Shown piece by piece: positions 41,510 to 51,079 of a DNA stretch of 64,000 bases. Under the pieces are notes generated by a model, which was not told the origin of the DNA, ran no database searches, and was given only the letters and a program-made list of their open reading frames with translations. Position numbers and translations under genes: made by a program. Source of the stretch: Streptomyces seoulensis (lineage in GTDB: Bacteria; Actinomycetota; Actinomycetes; Streptomycetales; Streptomycetaceae); assembly GCF_004328625.1 (NCBI RefSeq), contig NZ_CP032229.1, forward strand, positions 3,658,001 to 3,722,000, given 5' to 3'. The first letter of the stretch is position 1; the number at the start of each line of letters is the position of its first letter.

Positions 41510-42868
41510 GTGGGACGACTCTTCGGTACCGACGGCGTGCGTGGCGTCGCCAACGCGGACCTGACGGCCGAGATGGCGCTCGGCCTGTCCGTCGCGGCGG
41601 CGCACGTGCTGGCCGAGGCGGGCACGTTCGAGGGCCATCGGCCGACCGCCGTGGTGGGCCGTGATCCGCGTGCGTCCGGGGAGTTCCTGGAGGCCGCCGT
41701 CGTCGCGGGCCTCGCCAGCGCGGGCGTGGACGTGCTCCGCGTCGGTGTGCTGCCCACCCCCGCCGTCGCCCACCTGACCGGAGTGCTCGGCGCCGACCTC
41801 GGTGTGATGCTGTCCGCCAGCCACAACGCGATGCCGGACAACGGCGTCAAGTTCTTCGCCCGCGGCGGCCACAAGCTCGCGGACGAGCTGGAGGGCCGTA
41901 TCGAGGCCGTCTACGAGTCGCACCGCCACGGCGAGCCCTGGGAGCGCCCCACCGGCGCCGGGGTCGGCCGGGTCCGTGACTACGAGGCGGGCTCGGAGAC
42001 GTACGTCTCCCACCTGCTGTCGGTACTGCCCAACCGGCTCGACGGGCTGACGATCGTCCTGGACGAGGCGCACGGCGCGGCCGCCGGTGTCTCCCCGGAG
42101 GCGTTCTCCCGTGCCGGTGCGACCCTCGTCACCATCGGTGCCGAGCCGGACGGCCTCAACATCAACGACGGCTGTGGCTCGACCCACCTGGACCTGCTGA
42201 AGGCCGCCGTGCTGGAGCACGGCGCGGACCTCGGCATCGCGCACGACGGGGACGCCGACCGCTGCCTGGCCGTGGACCACACCGGCGAGGAGGTCGACGG
42301 CGACCAGATCCTCGCGGTGCTGGCGCTGGCGATGCGGGAGCGCTCGGCGCTGCCCGCCGACACCGTCGTGGCCACCGTCATGTCCAACCTGGGCTTCAAG
42401 CTCGCCATGGAGCGGGCCGGCATCCGCCTGGTGCAGACGGCCGTGGGGGACCGGTACGTGCTGGAGGAGATGAAGGAGCACGGCTACGCCCTCGGCGGCG
42501 AGCAGTCCGGGCACGTCATCATCCTGGACCACGCCACCACCGGTGACGGCACGCTGACCGGGCTGCTGCTGGCGGCGCGGGTCGCCGAGACCGGCCGGGC
42601 GCTGCGTGAGCTGGCCTCGGTGATGGACCGGCTGCCGCAGGTGCTGGTCAACGTCCCGGACGTGGACCGCTCGCGGGTGGGCACCTCGGCCGACCTCGCG
42701 GCCGCCGTGGGCGAGGCCGAGCGTGAACTCGGGCAGACCGGGCGGGTGTTGCTCCGCCCCTCGGGCACCGAGCCGCTGGTCCGCGTGATGGTCGAGGCCG
42801 CCGACATCGACCAGGCCCGCACGGTCGCCGGGCGGCTGGCGGACGCGGTCAAGTCGGCGCTGGGCTAA
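41510..42868 (+). CDS. glmM: Phosphoglucosamine mutase
   Basis: Converts glucosamine-6-phosphate to glucosamine-1-phosphate for UDP-GlcNAc, the peptidoglycan precursor. The 452-residue protein has [11 protein letters not shown] at the N-terminus, the phospho-serine S104 in [13 protein letters not shown], the metal loop HDGDADRC and the phosphate-binding [18 protein letters not shown] at 41510 lies after GGAGGACAA; the 13 codons upstream are outside the family. It works with the GlmS-type gene at 47292. Its stop overlaps that of the convergent neighbour. Confidence 0.97.
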   Translation: MGRLFGTDGVRGVANADLTAEMALGLSVAAAHVLAEAGTFEGHRPTAVVGRDPRASGEFLEAAVVAGLASAGVDVLRVGVLPTPAVAHLTGVLGADLGVMLSASHNAMPDNGVKFFARGGHKLADELEGRIEAVYESHRHGEPWERPTGAGVGRVRDYEAGSETYVSHLLSVLPNRLDGLTIVLDEAHGAAAGVSPEAFSRAGATLVTIGAEPDGLNINDGCGSTHLDLLKAAVLEHGADLGIAHDGDADRCLAVDHTGEEVDGDQILAVLALAMRERSALPADTVVATVMSNLGFKLAMERAGIRLVQTAVGDRYVLEEMKEHGYALGGEQSGHVIILDHATTGDGTLTGLLLAARVAETGRALRELASVMDRLPQVLVNVPDVDRSRVGTSADLAAAVGEAERELGQTGRVLLRPSGTEPLVRVMVEAADIDQARTVAGRLADAVKSALG

Positions 42869-43830
42869 GCCGTTTCGGGCTTGCCGCCCTTTGTACCCTG
42901 CGCGCTCTTCCTGCCCTTCCTGGCCCAGAACGCCTTCTGGGCCAGGAGGGTCAGCACGCCCGCCACCACGATGCCGAACAGGTTCAGCAACAGTTGCTCG
43001 CTGGAGCCGACGGTCTGCGTGGTGTCCCCGTAGGCGAGGGCCACGGCCGCGTTCGCGGCGGCCGGCACGGTGGTGACCGAGATGGCCACGCCGACCAGCG
43101 CGCCTGACTTGGCCGAGGTCAGCGAGAGCGTGCCCGCCGCCCCCGCGAGCAGCGCCACCACGAACGAGAACGCGTCCGGCGCGTACACGAACCCGGTGTT
43201 GGGCCGGGACCCGTCCAACTGGTCCTTGCTGAACTGGCCGAGCAGGTCCATCAGCACGCTGAAGCCGACGGTGAGCGCCATCGCCACGGCGAAGCCCACC
43301 ACCAGCGCGATCAGCGATCGCGCCGCGAGCCGGGGCTTCCCACGCACCAGCGCGGTACTGATCCCCGCCAGCGGTCCGAACTCCGGGCCCACCGCCATCG
43401 CGCCGACGATCAGCACCGCGTTGTCCAGCACCACACCGCAGGCCGCGATCATCGTGGCGATGGCGAGGAAGGCGACGTAGGTCACCGAGAGGGTCGACTC
43501 CTCGTGCGTCTCCTCCACCAGGTGCTGCCACAGCACGGCGTCCGCGGCCTCGCCGGGCGCCTCCTCCTCGGCGCGGTCGGCGCGTGTCGACAGCGACAGG
43601 TCCACGTTGTCCGCGGCGATCGAGCCGGTGCGGTCGATGCCGAGGTCCTGGAGCCGGGAGAGCAGGCCGTCGCCCGCCTCCCGGGCCACGTCGCACATCA
43701 CCACGTCCCCGGCCGGGTCGCGGGCGGCGCCGGGCAGCACCACGAGGTGGACGGCGCCGACCGTGGACTCGATCAGGCGCACCACCTCGTCCGTGCGGTC
43801 GGACGGGACGATCAGGCGCAGATGCAGCAT
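42865..43830 (-). CDS. DUF389 integral membrane protein
   Basis: Unknown function. The 321-residue protein has a soluble ACT-like N-terminal part (about 1-100: [37 protein letters not shown]). About six hydrophobic segments follow, holding the DUF389 core [39 protein letters not shown] at 43830 is favoured over a TTG at 43842. It lies 22 bases after coaA on the same strand and probably shares its transcript. The stop TAG overlaps the glmM stop in a four-base shared end. Confidence 0.85.
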   Translation of the reverse strand: MLHLRLIVPSDRTDEVVRLIESTVGAVHLVVLPGAARDPAGDVVMCDVAREAGDGLLSRLQDLGIDRTGSIAADNVDLSLSTRADRAEEEAPGEAADAVLWQHLVEETHEESTLSVTYVAFLAIATMIAACGVVLDNAVLIVGAMAVGPEFGPLAGISTALVRGKPRLAARSLIALVVGFAVAMALTVGFSVLMDLLGQFSKDQLDGSRPNTGFVYAPDAFSFVVALLAGAAGTLSLTSAKSGALVGVAISVTTVPAAANAAVALAYGDTTQTVGSSEQLLLNLFGIVVAGVLTLLAQKAFWARKGRKSAQGTKGGKPETA

Positions 43831-43852
43831 GCGCCCATCCAACCGTCCCCGG

Positions 43853-44842
43853 CTACAGCTTGCGCAGCCGGAGTCGCTGCACGGTGTGGTCGGGGCCCTT
43901 GCGGAGCTGGAGGGTGGCCCGGCCGCGGGTGGGGGCGATGTTCTCGGTCAGGTTGGGCTTGTTGATGGTCCGCCAGAGCATGCGCGCGTAGTCCACCGCC
44001 TCCTGCTCGGAGACCTGGGTGTACTTGCGGAAGTACGAGGACGGGTTGTGGAACGCGGTCTGGCGCAGCTTCTTGAACCGCTCCAGGTACCAGCGCTCGA
44101 TGTCCTCGCCGCTCGCGTCGACGTACACGCTGAAGTCGAAGTAGTCGGCGAGACCGACCCGGGTGCGGCCGTCGCTGCCGGGCAGGGCGGGCTGGAGGAC
44201 GTTGAGTCCCTCGACGATGAGGATGTCCGGGCGGCGCACGGTGAGACGCTCGCCGGGGACGATGTCGTAGATCAGGTGGGAGTAGACCGGTGCGGTGACC
44301 TCGTCCTTGCCGGCCTTGATGTCGGCGACGAAGCGGGTCAGGGCGCGGCGGTCGTAGGACTCGGGGAAGCCCTTCCTGGACATCAGTCCGCGGGCCTGCA
44401 GCTCCTTGGTGGGCAGCAGGAAGCCGTCGGTGGTGACCAGCTCCACGCGGGGGTGTTCGGGCCACCGGGAGAGCAGGGCCTGGAGCAGGCGGGCCACGGT
44501 GGACTTGCCGACGGCCACCGAGCCGGCCACGCCTATGACGAAGGGGGTGCCGGACTGGGAGCCCTTCTCGCCCAGGAAGGTGTTCAGGGCGCCTCTGAGG
44601 CCGTCGGTGGCGCCGACGTAGAGGTTGAGCAGCCGGGAGAGCGGGAGGTAGATGTCCCGCACCTCGTCGAGGTCGATGACGTCGCCGAGGCCGCGCAGCT
44701 TCTCCACCTCCTCGGCGGTGAGCGGCTGCGGCGTCTTGTCGCGCAGCGCGCTCCATTCGGCGCGGGTGAGATCGACGTAGGGAGTCGCCTCCGGCCTGTG
44801 CCGGTGGGCGCTCCGGGGCATCGCGGAGACCGGTGAGATCAC
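43853..44842 (-). CDS. coaA: Pantothenate kinase, type I
   Basis: First and committed step of coenzyme A synthesis, phosphorylating pantothenate. The 329-residue protein has the P-loop [17 protein letters not shown] and the family signatures [21 protein letters not shown] and [13 protein letters not shown] at 44842 gives [25 protein letters not shown], close to known streptomycete CoaA. ATG at 44821 is an alternative. It leads the coaA-DUF389 pair. Confidence 0.96.
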   Translation of the reverse strand: MISPVSAMPRSAHRHRPEATPYVDLTRAEWSALRDKTPQPLTAEEVEKLRGLGDVIDLDEVRDIYLPLSRLLNLYVGATDGLRGALNTFLGEKGSQSGTPFVIGVAGSVAVGKSTVARLLQALLSRWPEHPRVELVTTDGFLLPTKELQARGLMSRKGFPESYDRRALTRFVADIKAGKDEVTAPVYSHLIYDIVPGERLTVRRPDILIVEGLNVLQPALPGSDGRTRVGLADYFDFSVYVDASGEDIERWYLERFKKLRQTAFHNPSSYFRKYTQVSEQEAVDYARMLWRTINKPNLTENIAPTRGRATLQLRKGPDHTVQRLRLRKL

Positions 44843-44915
44843 ATTCCATTGTTAACGCTGTTTGAACGGGGACGAGCGTGGGGTGCGTCACGCGTCCCGG
44901 TATGGAGATCACATT
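44835..44915. repeat. Two direct copies of GAGATCACATT 70 bp apart
   Basis: GAGATCACATT occurs at 44835-44845, over the coaA start codon, and at 44905-44915 in the divergent spacer. The spacing is exactly 70 bp, close to seven helical turns. It could be a pair of binding sites for a regulator of coaA or the lipoprotein gene, or chance. Confidence 0.35.
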
Positions 44916-45033
44916 GCCGTCACGGTCCGCCTCCGGTTGCCATCGCCATGATCATTTGTGTGTCGGCCGTACGTAATGTGTGTCTCAATCGTGCGCAAAG
45001 CGCGGGGAAAGCGCCGAAGAGAAGAGTGTTCAC

Positions 45034-45819
45034 ATGAGTGCCACCGCCGTCCGCCGTACCGTCCTGGCCGCGTCCGCCGCCGCACTGGCCCTGCTCGCCA
45101 CCGCCTGTGGCGGCTCCGGTGACTCGGACAAGGCGGCCGATGGCAAGGGGGAGGGCTCGTCCACCGCCGCGGCCGCCCCGGCGGCCAGGGCGCTGACCGG
45201 CGCCGAGCTGGAGAAGGCCGCGCTCGCGCAGTCGGACGTGAAGAGCGGCAAGGTCACCGCGAAGGTCCCGGCGAGGGACGACATCGCCGCGGGCAAGGTC
45301 ACCGCCGACGACGCGGCGTGCCTGCCGCTGGCCCGTGCCCAGGCGGGCGTGGCGCAGGGTGAGCCCGCGGCGACGGCGAAGCGGTCCTGGCTCGGCACGC
45401 CGAAGAAGCCGGCGGCCGGCAGCAAGCCCGAGGACGCCCTGCTGGCCGCGCTCGACGTGAACAAGACGCTGATCGGTCTCGCGTCCTACGACGGCGGTGC
45501 GGCCGAGGCCGCCCTCAAGGGGCTGAGCACGGCCGCGCGCAAGTGCGCGGGCGGCTTCACGGCCACCATCGACGGCGAGAAGACGAAGTTCCCCGCGGTC
45601 GCCACCACCGCCGCCCCGCAGGGTGGGGACGAGGGTGTCGCGCTGACCCTGACCATGGCCGCCGACGAGGGCGTGAAGGCCCCGGTCAAGGTCGTCGTGA
45701 TCCGTGAGGGCGCCACCCTGGCCACCTTCAGCACGATCAACATGGCCGCCATGACCGCCGGCCAGGACTACCAGGTTCCGGCCGACGTCATCGGCGCTCA
45801 GGTGGCCAAGCTGGGTTGA
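45034..45819 (+). CDS. Lipoprotein of unknown function
   Basis: The 261-residue protein starts MSATAVRRTVLAASAAALAL and has a lipobox LATAC with Cys25. A Ser/Ala/Gly-rich linker follows, and then an Ala/Lys-rich mature domain with two further Cys (near residues 92 and 172) that could form a disulfide. No enzymatic motif is visible. ATG at 45034 follows GAAGAGAAG; the in-frame upstream extension to 44980 has no signal-peptide logic. It is divergent from coaA and followed by an acyltransferase gene with its own promoter. Confidence 0.8.
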   Translation: MSATAVRRTVLAASAAALALLATACGGSGDSDKAADGKGEGSSTAAAAPAARALTGAELEKAALAQSDVKSGKVTAKVPARDDIAAGKVTADDAACLPLARAQAGVAQGEPAATAKRSWLGTPKKPAAGSKPEDALLAALDVNKTLIGLASYDGGAAEAALKGLSTAARKCAGGFTATIDGEKTKFPAVATTAAPQGGDEGVALTLTMAADEGVKAPVKVVVIREGATLATFSTINMAAMTAGQDYQVPADVIGAQVAKLG

Positions 45820-45874
45820 GGGGTGAGGGAGTTGTTCTGAGACGGCAGGGCAACTTTTCTCCCGCCCACGTGTC

Positions 45875-45906
45875 GTGTGAACGTAAGTTCGCACAGCACG
45901 TATGCA
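45875..45906 (+). promoter_or_regulatory. Acyltransferase promoter with operator-like repeat
   Basis: TGAACG (45878-45883), a 17-base spacer and TATGCA (45901-45906) form a plausible promoter. An inverted repeat GTGTGAAC (45875-45882), four bases, GTTCGCAC (45887-45894), one mismatch, overlaps the -35. Confidence 0.45.
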
Positions 45907-45932
45907 GAGCCCGGCACTGAAACGGTGGATGG

Positions 45933-47144
45933 ATGACCCAGAGGGATGACACGGCCGTGGCCGTCACGGCCGATGAGCGACACATGGAGGAGGCCGTCAG
46001 CGTCCACGTTCCGGTGTCACAGGCACCGTCGGAGCCGAAGGAGGCCGCGCCCACTGCGCGGGCGAAGGGGCAGCGTCTTGCCGCGCTGGACGGGCTGCGG
46101 TTCCTGGCCGCCGTCGCGGTGGTGGTCTTCCACTTCACCGGGCAGACGCCGGGCACGATGGAGCACATCTGGGGGCGCCCGTACCAGGCGATCTTCCCGG
46201 ACTCGCACCGCTATCTGGCCTTCGGCCGGCTCGGGGTCGACCTGTTCTTCCTGATCAGCGGCTTCGTGATCTGCATGAGCGCCTGGGGCCGCTCGCCCCG
46301 CGACTTCTTCATCTCCCGGGTGACCCGGCTGTACCCGATGTACTGGATCGGCGTGCTGGTGTCGACGGCCGTCATCTACCTGTTCGACACCCCGATGGGG
46401 CACCCGAACCCGAGGGTGATCTTCGCCAACCTCACGATGCTGCAGAAGCCGCTGGGCGTGGACGACCTGGACTCGGTGTACTGGACGCTCTGGCCGGAGC
46501 TGTGCTTCTACCTGACGTTCTCGATCGTGGTGTGGAAGGGGCTGACGTACACCCGTGTCGCCGTCTTCGCCGGTATCTGGACGGTCGCCGCGGTGCTGGC
46601 CCCGGCCGCGCATCTGCCGCTGCTGACGGTGCTGGTCAACCCGGTCTCCGCGCCGTTCTTCATCGCGGGCATGGCGTTCTACCTGATGTACCGGTTCCGG
46701 GCGACCCCGCTGCTGTGGGGGATCGTGCTGATGTCGTGGCTGCTGGCGATGCACTTCATCCTCACCCCGCACGGCGGCCGGCTCGACTGGGACACCTGGC
46801 ACCCGTGGCGCGGCTGGCTGGTGCTGACGATCACCGGCTTCTTCGCGCTGATCGCCGCCATCGCGCTCGGCTGGACCAGCCGCATCCAGTGGCGCTGGCT
46901 GAGCGTGGCGGGGACGATGACCTTCCCGCTGTACCTGCTGCACGACGTGATCGGCCTGACCGTCGCCCATCACTTCGGTGACCGGATGGACCCCCGCCTG
47001 CTGGTGGTGTGCACGGTGGCCGCGCTGGTCCTGCTCGCCTACGTGGTGCACCGGCTGGTGGAGCGCCCGATAGCGAAGTACATGCGCCGCTGGCTCAACA
47101 GCGCCTCCTTCGGCCTGGAGGCCCCGGCGGTCCGCCGAGGCTGA
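45933..47144 (+). CDS. Membrane acyltransferase, family 3 (OafA/YrhL type)
   Basis: Predicted polytopic membrane protein that transfers an acyl group, usually to a sugar or glycan. The 403-residue protein has a cytoplasmic N-tail of about 48 residues, then LAALDGLRFLAAVAVVVFHFTG (first helix with the conserved R and H). LGVDLFFLISGFVICMS and FFISRVTRLYPMYWIGVL follow, the RxxRLYP motif of the family. About ten hydrophobic segments follow, ending VERPIAKYMRRW. No SGNH domain. The acceptor cannot be told; its place near glmM/glmS allows cell-envelope decoration. Confidence 0.88.
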   Translation: MTQRDDTAVAVTADERHMEEAVSVHVPVSQAPSEPKEAAPTARAKGQRLAALDGLRFLAAVAVVVFHFTGQTPGTMEHIWGRPYQAIFPDSHRYLAFGRLGVDLFFLISGFVICMSAWGRSPRDFFISRVTRLYPMYWIGVLVSTAVIYLFDTPMGHPNPRVIFANLTMLQKPLGVDDLDSVYWTLWPELCFYLTFSIVVWKGLTYTRVAVFAGIWTVAAVLAPAAHLPLLTVLVNPVSAPFFIAGMAFYLMYRFRATPLLWGIVLMSWLLAMHFILTPHGGRLDWDTWHPWRGWLVLTITGFFALIAAIALGWTSRIQWRWLSVAGTMTFPLYLLHDVIGLTVAHHFGDRMDPRLLVVCTVAALVLLAYVVHRLVERPIAKYMRRWLNSASFGLEAPAVRRG

Positions 47145-47156
47145 GCCCCGCGAAGA

Positions 47157-47199
47157 GGGGCACCGCGTGGACGACGTTCCCGCGGTGCCCCCTTTTTTT
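47157..47199 (+). terminator. Intrinsic terminator after acyltransferase
   Basis: GGGGCACCGCG (47157-47167) pairs with CGCGGTGCCCC (47181-47191), one C, then seven T (47193-47199): the strongest T-tract in the window. Confidence 0.9.
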
Positions 47200-47278
47200 G
47201 TCTCTTTCGGCCTCCGTACCCGGGTGAAAATTTCCGAATCCGGGCACGCGGAAGCGGTTTCCGATCGCTGACGGACCG

Positions 47279-47284
47279 TAGGCT
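47279..47284 (+). promoter_or_regulatory. -10-like TAGGCT 7 nt before glmS (leaderless type)
   Basis: TAGGCT (47279-47284) leaves only seven bases before ATG at 47292, and no ribosome-binding site is present, so the transcript probably starts at the A of ATG. The same layout recurs at 49151, 49568, 54999 and 63176. Confidence 0.55.
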
Positions 47285-47291
47285 GCGGCAC

Positions 47292-49139
47292 ATGTGCGGA
47301 ATCGTGGGATACGTAGGGGCGCGGTCGGCGCTCGATGTCGTGATGGCCGGGCTGAAGCGGCTGGAGTACCGGGGCTACGACTCGGCCGGTGTCGCGGTAC
47401 TCGCGGACGGCGGCCTGGCCACGGCGAAGCGGGCCGGGAAGCTGGTCAACCTGGAGAAGGAGCTGGCCGAACACCCGCTCCCGGCCGGCGCCACCGGCAT
47501 CGGGCACACCCGCTGGGCCACCCACGGCGGCCCCACGGACGCCAACGCCCACCCGCACCTGGACAACGCGGGCCGGGTCGCGGTCGTGCACAACGGCATC
47601 ATCGAGAACTTCGCCGCCCTGCGTGCCGAACTCGCCGAGCGCGGCCACGACTTGGCCTCCGAGACCGACACCGAGGTGGTCGCGCACCTGCTCGCGGAGG
47701 AGTTCTCCGCGAGCGCCGACCTCGCGGAGGCGATGCGGCTGGTGTGCCGCCGTCTGGAGGGCGCGTTCACCCTGGTCGCGGTGCACGCCGACGAGCCGGA
47801 CGTGGTCGTGGGCGCCCGCCGCAACTCCCCGCTGGTGGTGGGCGTCGGCGAGGGCGAGACGTTCCTCGCCTCCGACGTGGCCGCGTTCATCGCGCACACC
47901 CGCGAGGCGATCGAGCTGGGCCAGGACCAGGTCGTCGAGCTGCGCCGCGACGGCGTCACCGTGACCGGCTTCGACGGCAGCCCCGCCGAGGTCCGCGCCT
48001 ACCACGTCGACTGGGACGCCTCGGCCGCCGAGAAGGGCGGCTACGACTACTTCATGCTCAAGGAGATCGCCGAGCAGCCCAAGGCGGTCGCGGACACCCT
48101 CCTCGGCCGCATCGACCCGGCCGGCTCGCTCACCCTGGACGAGGTGCGGATCGGAGCGGCCGAGCTGCGCGAGGTGGACAAGGTCGTCATCGTCGCCTGC
48201 GGCACCGCCTTCCACGCCGGGATGATCGCCAAGTACGCCATCGAGCACTGGACCCGCATCCCCTGCGAGGTCGAGCTGGCCAGCGAGTTCCGCTACCGGG
48301 ACCCGATCCTGGACGGGCGTTCGCTGGTCATCGCCATCTCCCAGTCCGGCGAGACCATGGACACCCTGATGGCGCTCAGGCACGCCCGCGAGCAGGGCTC
48401 CAAGGTGCTCGCCATCTGCAACACCAACGGCTCGACCATCCCGCGCGAGTCCGACGCCGTGCTCTACACGCACGCCGGGCCCGAGGTCGCCGTCGCCTCC
48501 ACCAAGGCGTTCCTGACCCAGCTGGTCGCCTGCTACCTCGTCGCCCTCTACCTGGGCCAGGTGCGCGGCACCAAGTGGGGCGACGAGATCCGGGACGTCG
48601 TGCGCGACCTCTCCCGCATCTCCGGCGCGGTCGACCGGGTCCTGGAGACCATGGAGCCGGTACGGGAACTCGCCCGCTCCCTCGCCGGGAAGAACACCGT
48701 GCTCTTCCTCGGCCGCCATGTGGGCTACCCCGTCGCCCTGGAGGGCGCCCTCAAGCTCAAGGAACTCGCCTACATGCACGCCGAGGGCTTCGCGGCCGGC
48801 GAGCTGAAGCACGGCCCGATCGCGCTGATCGAGCCGGACCTGCCGGTCGTCGTCATCGTGCCCTCCCCGCGCGGCCGCTCGGTGCTGCACGACAAGATCG
48901 TCTCCAATATCCAGGAGATCCGCGCCCGGGGCGCCCGCACCATCGTCATCGCCGAGGAGGGCGACGAGGCGGTCGTCCCGTACGCCGACCACCTGATCCG
49001 CGTCCCGGCCACGCCGACGCTGCTCCAGCCGATGGTCTCGGCGGTGCCGCTCCAGGTGTTCGCCTGCGAACTGGCCACCGCGCGCGGCAACGAGGTGGAC
49101 CAGCCGAGGAACCTGGCGAAGTCGGTGACGGTCGAGTAG
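47292..49139 (+). CDS. glmS: Glutamine-fructose-6-phosphate aminotransferase
   Basis: Makes glucosamine-6-phosphate from fructose-6-phosphate and glutamine, entering the UDP-GlcNAc pathway ahead of GlmM. The 615-residue protein begins with the nucleophile Cys2 (CGIVGYVGARSALDVV). The GATase2 domain has GIGHTRWATHGGPTDANAHPH. Two SIS domains follow (VVIVACGTAFHAGMIAKYAIE and ISQSGETMDTL), and the end is AKSVTVE. ATG at 47292 leaves Cys2 exposed after Met removal. Streptomycetes often have more than one glmS. Which copy this is cannot be told here. Confidence 0.96.
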   Translation: MCGIVGYVGARSALDVVMAGLKRLEYRGYDSAGVAVLADGGLATAKRAGKLVNLEKELAEHPLPAGATGIGHTRWATHGGPTDANAHPHLDNAGRVAVVHNGIIENFAALRAELAERGHDLASETDTEVVAHLLAEEFSASADLAEAMRLVCRRLEGAFTLVAVHADEPDVVVGARRNSPLVVGVGEGETFLASDVAAFIAHTREAIELGQDQVVELRRDGVTVTGFDGSPAEVRAYHVDWDASAAEKGGYDYFMLKEIAEQPKAVADTLLGRIDPAGSLTLDEVRIGAAELREVDKVVIVACGTAFHAGMIAKYAIEHWTRIPCEVELASEFRYRDPILDGRSLVIAISQSGETMDTLMALRHAREQGSKVLAICNTNGSTIPRESDAVLYTHAGPEVAVASTKAFLTQLVACYLVALYLGQVRGTKWGDEIRDVVRDLSRISGAVDRVLETMEPVRELARSLAGKNTVLFLGRHVGYPVALEGALKLKELAYMHAEGFAAGELKHGPIALIEPDLPVVVIVPSPRGRSVLHDKIVSNIQEIRARGARTIVIAEEGDEAVVPYADHLIRVPATPTLLQPMVSAVPLQVFACELATARGNEVDQPRNLAKSVTVE

Positions 49140-49150
49140 CCCGGCCGCCG

Positions 49151-49156
49151 TAGGCT
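49151..49156 (+). promoter_or_regulatory. -10-like TAGGCT 6 nt before acpS (leaderless type)
   Basis: TAGGCT (49151-49156) is followed by six bases and the ATG at 49163, within the 23-base glmS-acpS gap. No ribosome-binding site fits. Confidence 0.5.
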
Positions 49157-49162
49157 CCCGGC

Positions 49163-49534
49163 ATGAGCATCATCGGGGTCGGGATCGACGTGGCCGAGAT
49201 CGACCGGTTCCGGGCGGCGCTGGAGCGCACCCCCAACCTGGCCGCCCGGCTGTTCGTCGCGGCGGAGCTGACGCTGCCGGGCGGGGAGCGGCGCGGGATC
49301 GCCTCGCTCGCCGCCCGCTTCGCGGCCAAGGAGGCCCTCGCCAAGGCGCTGGGCGCCCCCGCCGGGCTGCTGTGGACCGACGCCGAGGTGTACGTCGAGG
49401 CCAGCGGGCAGCCCCGGCTGCGGGTCAAGGGCACCGTCGCGGCCCGCGCGGCCGAGCTGGGGGTGCGGTCCTGGCACGTCTCGCTCAGCCATGACGCGGG
49501 CGTCGCCTCCGCCGTGGTGATCGCCGAGGCGTGA
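49163..49534 (+). CDS. acpS: Holo-[acyl-carrier-protein] synthase
   Basis: Transfers 4'-phosphopantetheine from CoA to fatty-acid ACP (and often polyketide ACPs). The 123-residue protein has the two metal-binding motifs of the small phosphopantetheinyl transferases: [12 protein letters not shown] with Asp9, and [14 protein letters not shown] with Glu57, and ends [23 protein letters not shown] at 49163 is the first possible start. It is functionally linked to coaA nearby, which feeds CoA. Confidence 0.95.
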   Translation: MSIIGVGIDVAEIDRFRAALERTPNLAARLFVAAELTLPGGERRGIASLAARFAAKEALAKALGAPAGLLWTDAEVYVEASGQPRLRVKGTVAARAAELGVRSWHVSLSHDAGVASAVVIAEA

Positions 49535-49567
49535 ACCATCCGGGTGCGCGGGCCCGCGCACCGGGGG

Positions 49568-49573
49568 CAGACT
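49568..49573 (+). promoter_or_regulatory. -10-like CAGACT 7 nt before nnr (leaderless type)
   Basis: CAGACT (49568-49573), then seven bases and ATG at 49581. No ribosome-binding site is evident. Confidence 0.4.
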
Positions 49574-49580
49574 CGGACCC

Positions 49581-51014
49581 ATGCGACGTGCGTACAGCGT
49601 GGAGACGGTACGGGCCGCCGAGCGCGCCCTGATGGCCCGGCTGCCCGAGGGCACCCTGATGCAGCGGGCGGCCGCCGGACTGGCCGCCGCCTGCGCCGAT
49701 TTCCTCGGGCGGGTGTACGGCAGCCGGGTGGTGCTGCTGGTCGGCAGCGGCGACAACGGCGGCGACGCGCTGTACGCCGGGGCCCGGCTGCGCCGGCGCG
49801 GCGCCGGGGTCACCGCCGTCCTCCTCTCGCCCGACCGCGCCCACGAGGGCGGCCTCGCCGCGCTGCGCCGGGCGGGCGGCGCCGTCATCGGCCCCGAGCG
49901 GGCGCTCGGCGCGATCGAGCGGGCCGACCTCGTGGTGGACGGAGTCGTCGGCATCGGCGGCAAGGGGGGCCTGAGGCCCGACGCCGCCCGCCTCGCCTCG
50001 GCCGCCGAGCGGGCGCGGGCCGCGATCGTCGCCGTGGACCTGCCCAGCGGGGTCGACGCGGACACCGGCGAGGTGTCCGGCGCCGCCGTACGCGCCGACC
50101 TCACCGTCACGTTCGGCGCCTACAAGCCCGGCCTGCTGATCGACCCCGGCCGGGAGTACGCCGGGACGGTACGGCTCGTCGGGATCGGCCTCGAACTCCC
50201 CCCGGACCCGGTACTTCAGGCGCTCCAGCACGAGGACGTGGCCCGGCTGCTGCCCCGGCCCGGCGCGGAGAGCGACAAGTACCGGCGCGGGGTGCTCGGC
50301 GTCGCCGCCGGCTCCGCGCGCTACCCGGGCGCCGCCGTCCTCGCCGTCTCCGGCGCCCTGCGCGGCGGCGCGGGCGCCGTACGGTACGTCGGCCCCGCCG
50401 GGGACGCGGTCATCGCCCGTTTCCCCGAGACCCTCGTCTCCGACCAGGGCCCCGACCACGCGGGTCGGGTGCAGGCGTGGGTGGTGGGACCGGGCGCCGG
50501 GGACGACGCGGCGACCGTGGCGAAGGTGCTCGGCGCCGACGTACCCGTGCTGCTGGACGCCGACGGGCTGCGCCTGGCCGACCGCGACCTCGTACGCGGG
50601 CGCACCGCGCCGACCCTGATGACCCCTCACGCGGGCGAGGCCGCCGCCCTGCTGGGGGTGCGCCGCGAGGAGGTCGAGGCGGCCCGGCTGACCTCGGTGC
50701 GCGAACTGGCCGCCACCTACCGGGCGACGGTGCTGCTGAAGGGCTCCACCACCCTGGTCGCCGACCCCGGCGGCGGCCCGGTCCGGGTCAACTCCACCGG
50801 CACCGGCTGGCTGGCCACGGCCGGCAGCGGTGACGTGCTGTCAGGGCTCGCCGGATCACTGCTCGCCTCCCACCTGTCCGCGCTGGACGCGGGCAGCGTC
50901 GCCGCCTACCTCCACGGCCTCGCCGGCCGCCTGGCCTCGCGCGGTGCCCCCATCGCGGCCCTGGACATCACCGAGCACCTGCCCGACGCCTGGCGGGACG
51001 TCGTACGGGACTGA
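49581..51014 (+). CDS. nnr: Bifunctional NAD(P)H-hydrate repair enzyme Nnr
   Basis: Repairs hydrated NADH/NADPH. The N-terminal epimerase domain (about 1-215, YjeF_N type) has AYSVETVRAAERALMARLPEG and VGSGDNGGDALYAGARLRRRG. The C-terminal dehydratase domain (about 225-477, ribokinase-like) has DLPSGVDADTGE at the domain boundary region, LMTPHAGEAAALLG and NSTGTGWLATAGSGDVLSGL, the nucleotide-binding signature. The 477 residues fit the fused form. ATG at 49581. alr follows 65 bases on. Confidence 0.95.
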   Translation: MRRAYSVETVRAAERALMARLPEGTLMQRAAAGLAAACADFLGRVYGSRVVLLVGSGDNGGDALYAGARLRRRGAGVTAVLLSPDRAHEGGLAALRRAGGAVIGPERALGAIERADLVVDGVVGIGGKGGLRPDAARLASAAERARAAIVAVDLPSGVDADTGEVSGAAVRADLTVTFGAYKPGLLIDPGREYAGTVRLVGIGLELPPDPVLQALQHEDVARLLPRPGAESDKYRRGVLGVAAGSARYPGAAVLAVSGALRGGAGAVRYVGPAGDAVIARFPETLVSDQGPDHAGRVQAWVVGPGAGDDAATVAKVLGADVPVLLDADGLRLADRDLVRGRTAPTLMTPHAGEAAALLGVRREEVEAARLTSVRELAATYRATVLLKGSTTLVADPGGGPVRVNSTGTGWLATAGSGDVLSGLAGSLLASHLSALDAGSVAAYLHGLAGRLASRGAPIAALDITEHLPDAWRDVVRD

Positions 51015-51079
51015 GCACGGCGGATCGCCGAGGAGTGCGGCCGGGGGCCGCCGACGCCCTCTGAGAGACTGGGGGCGCC

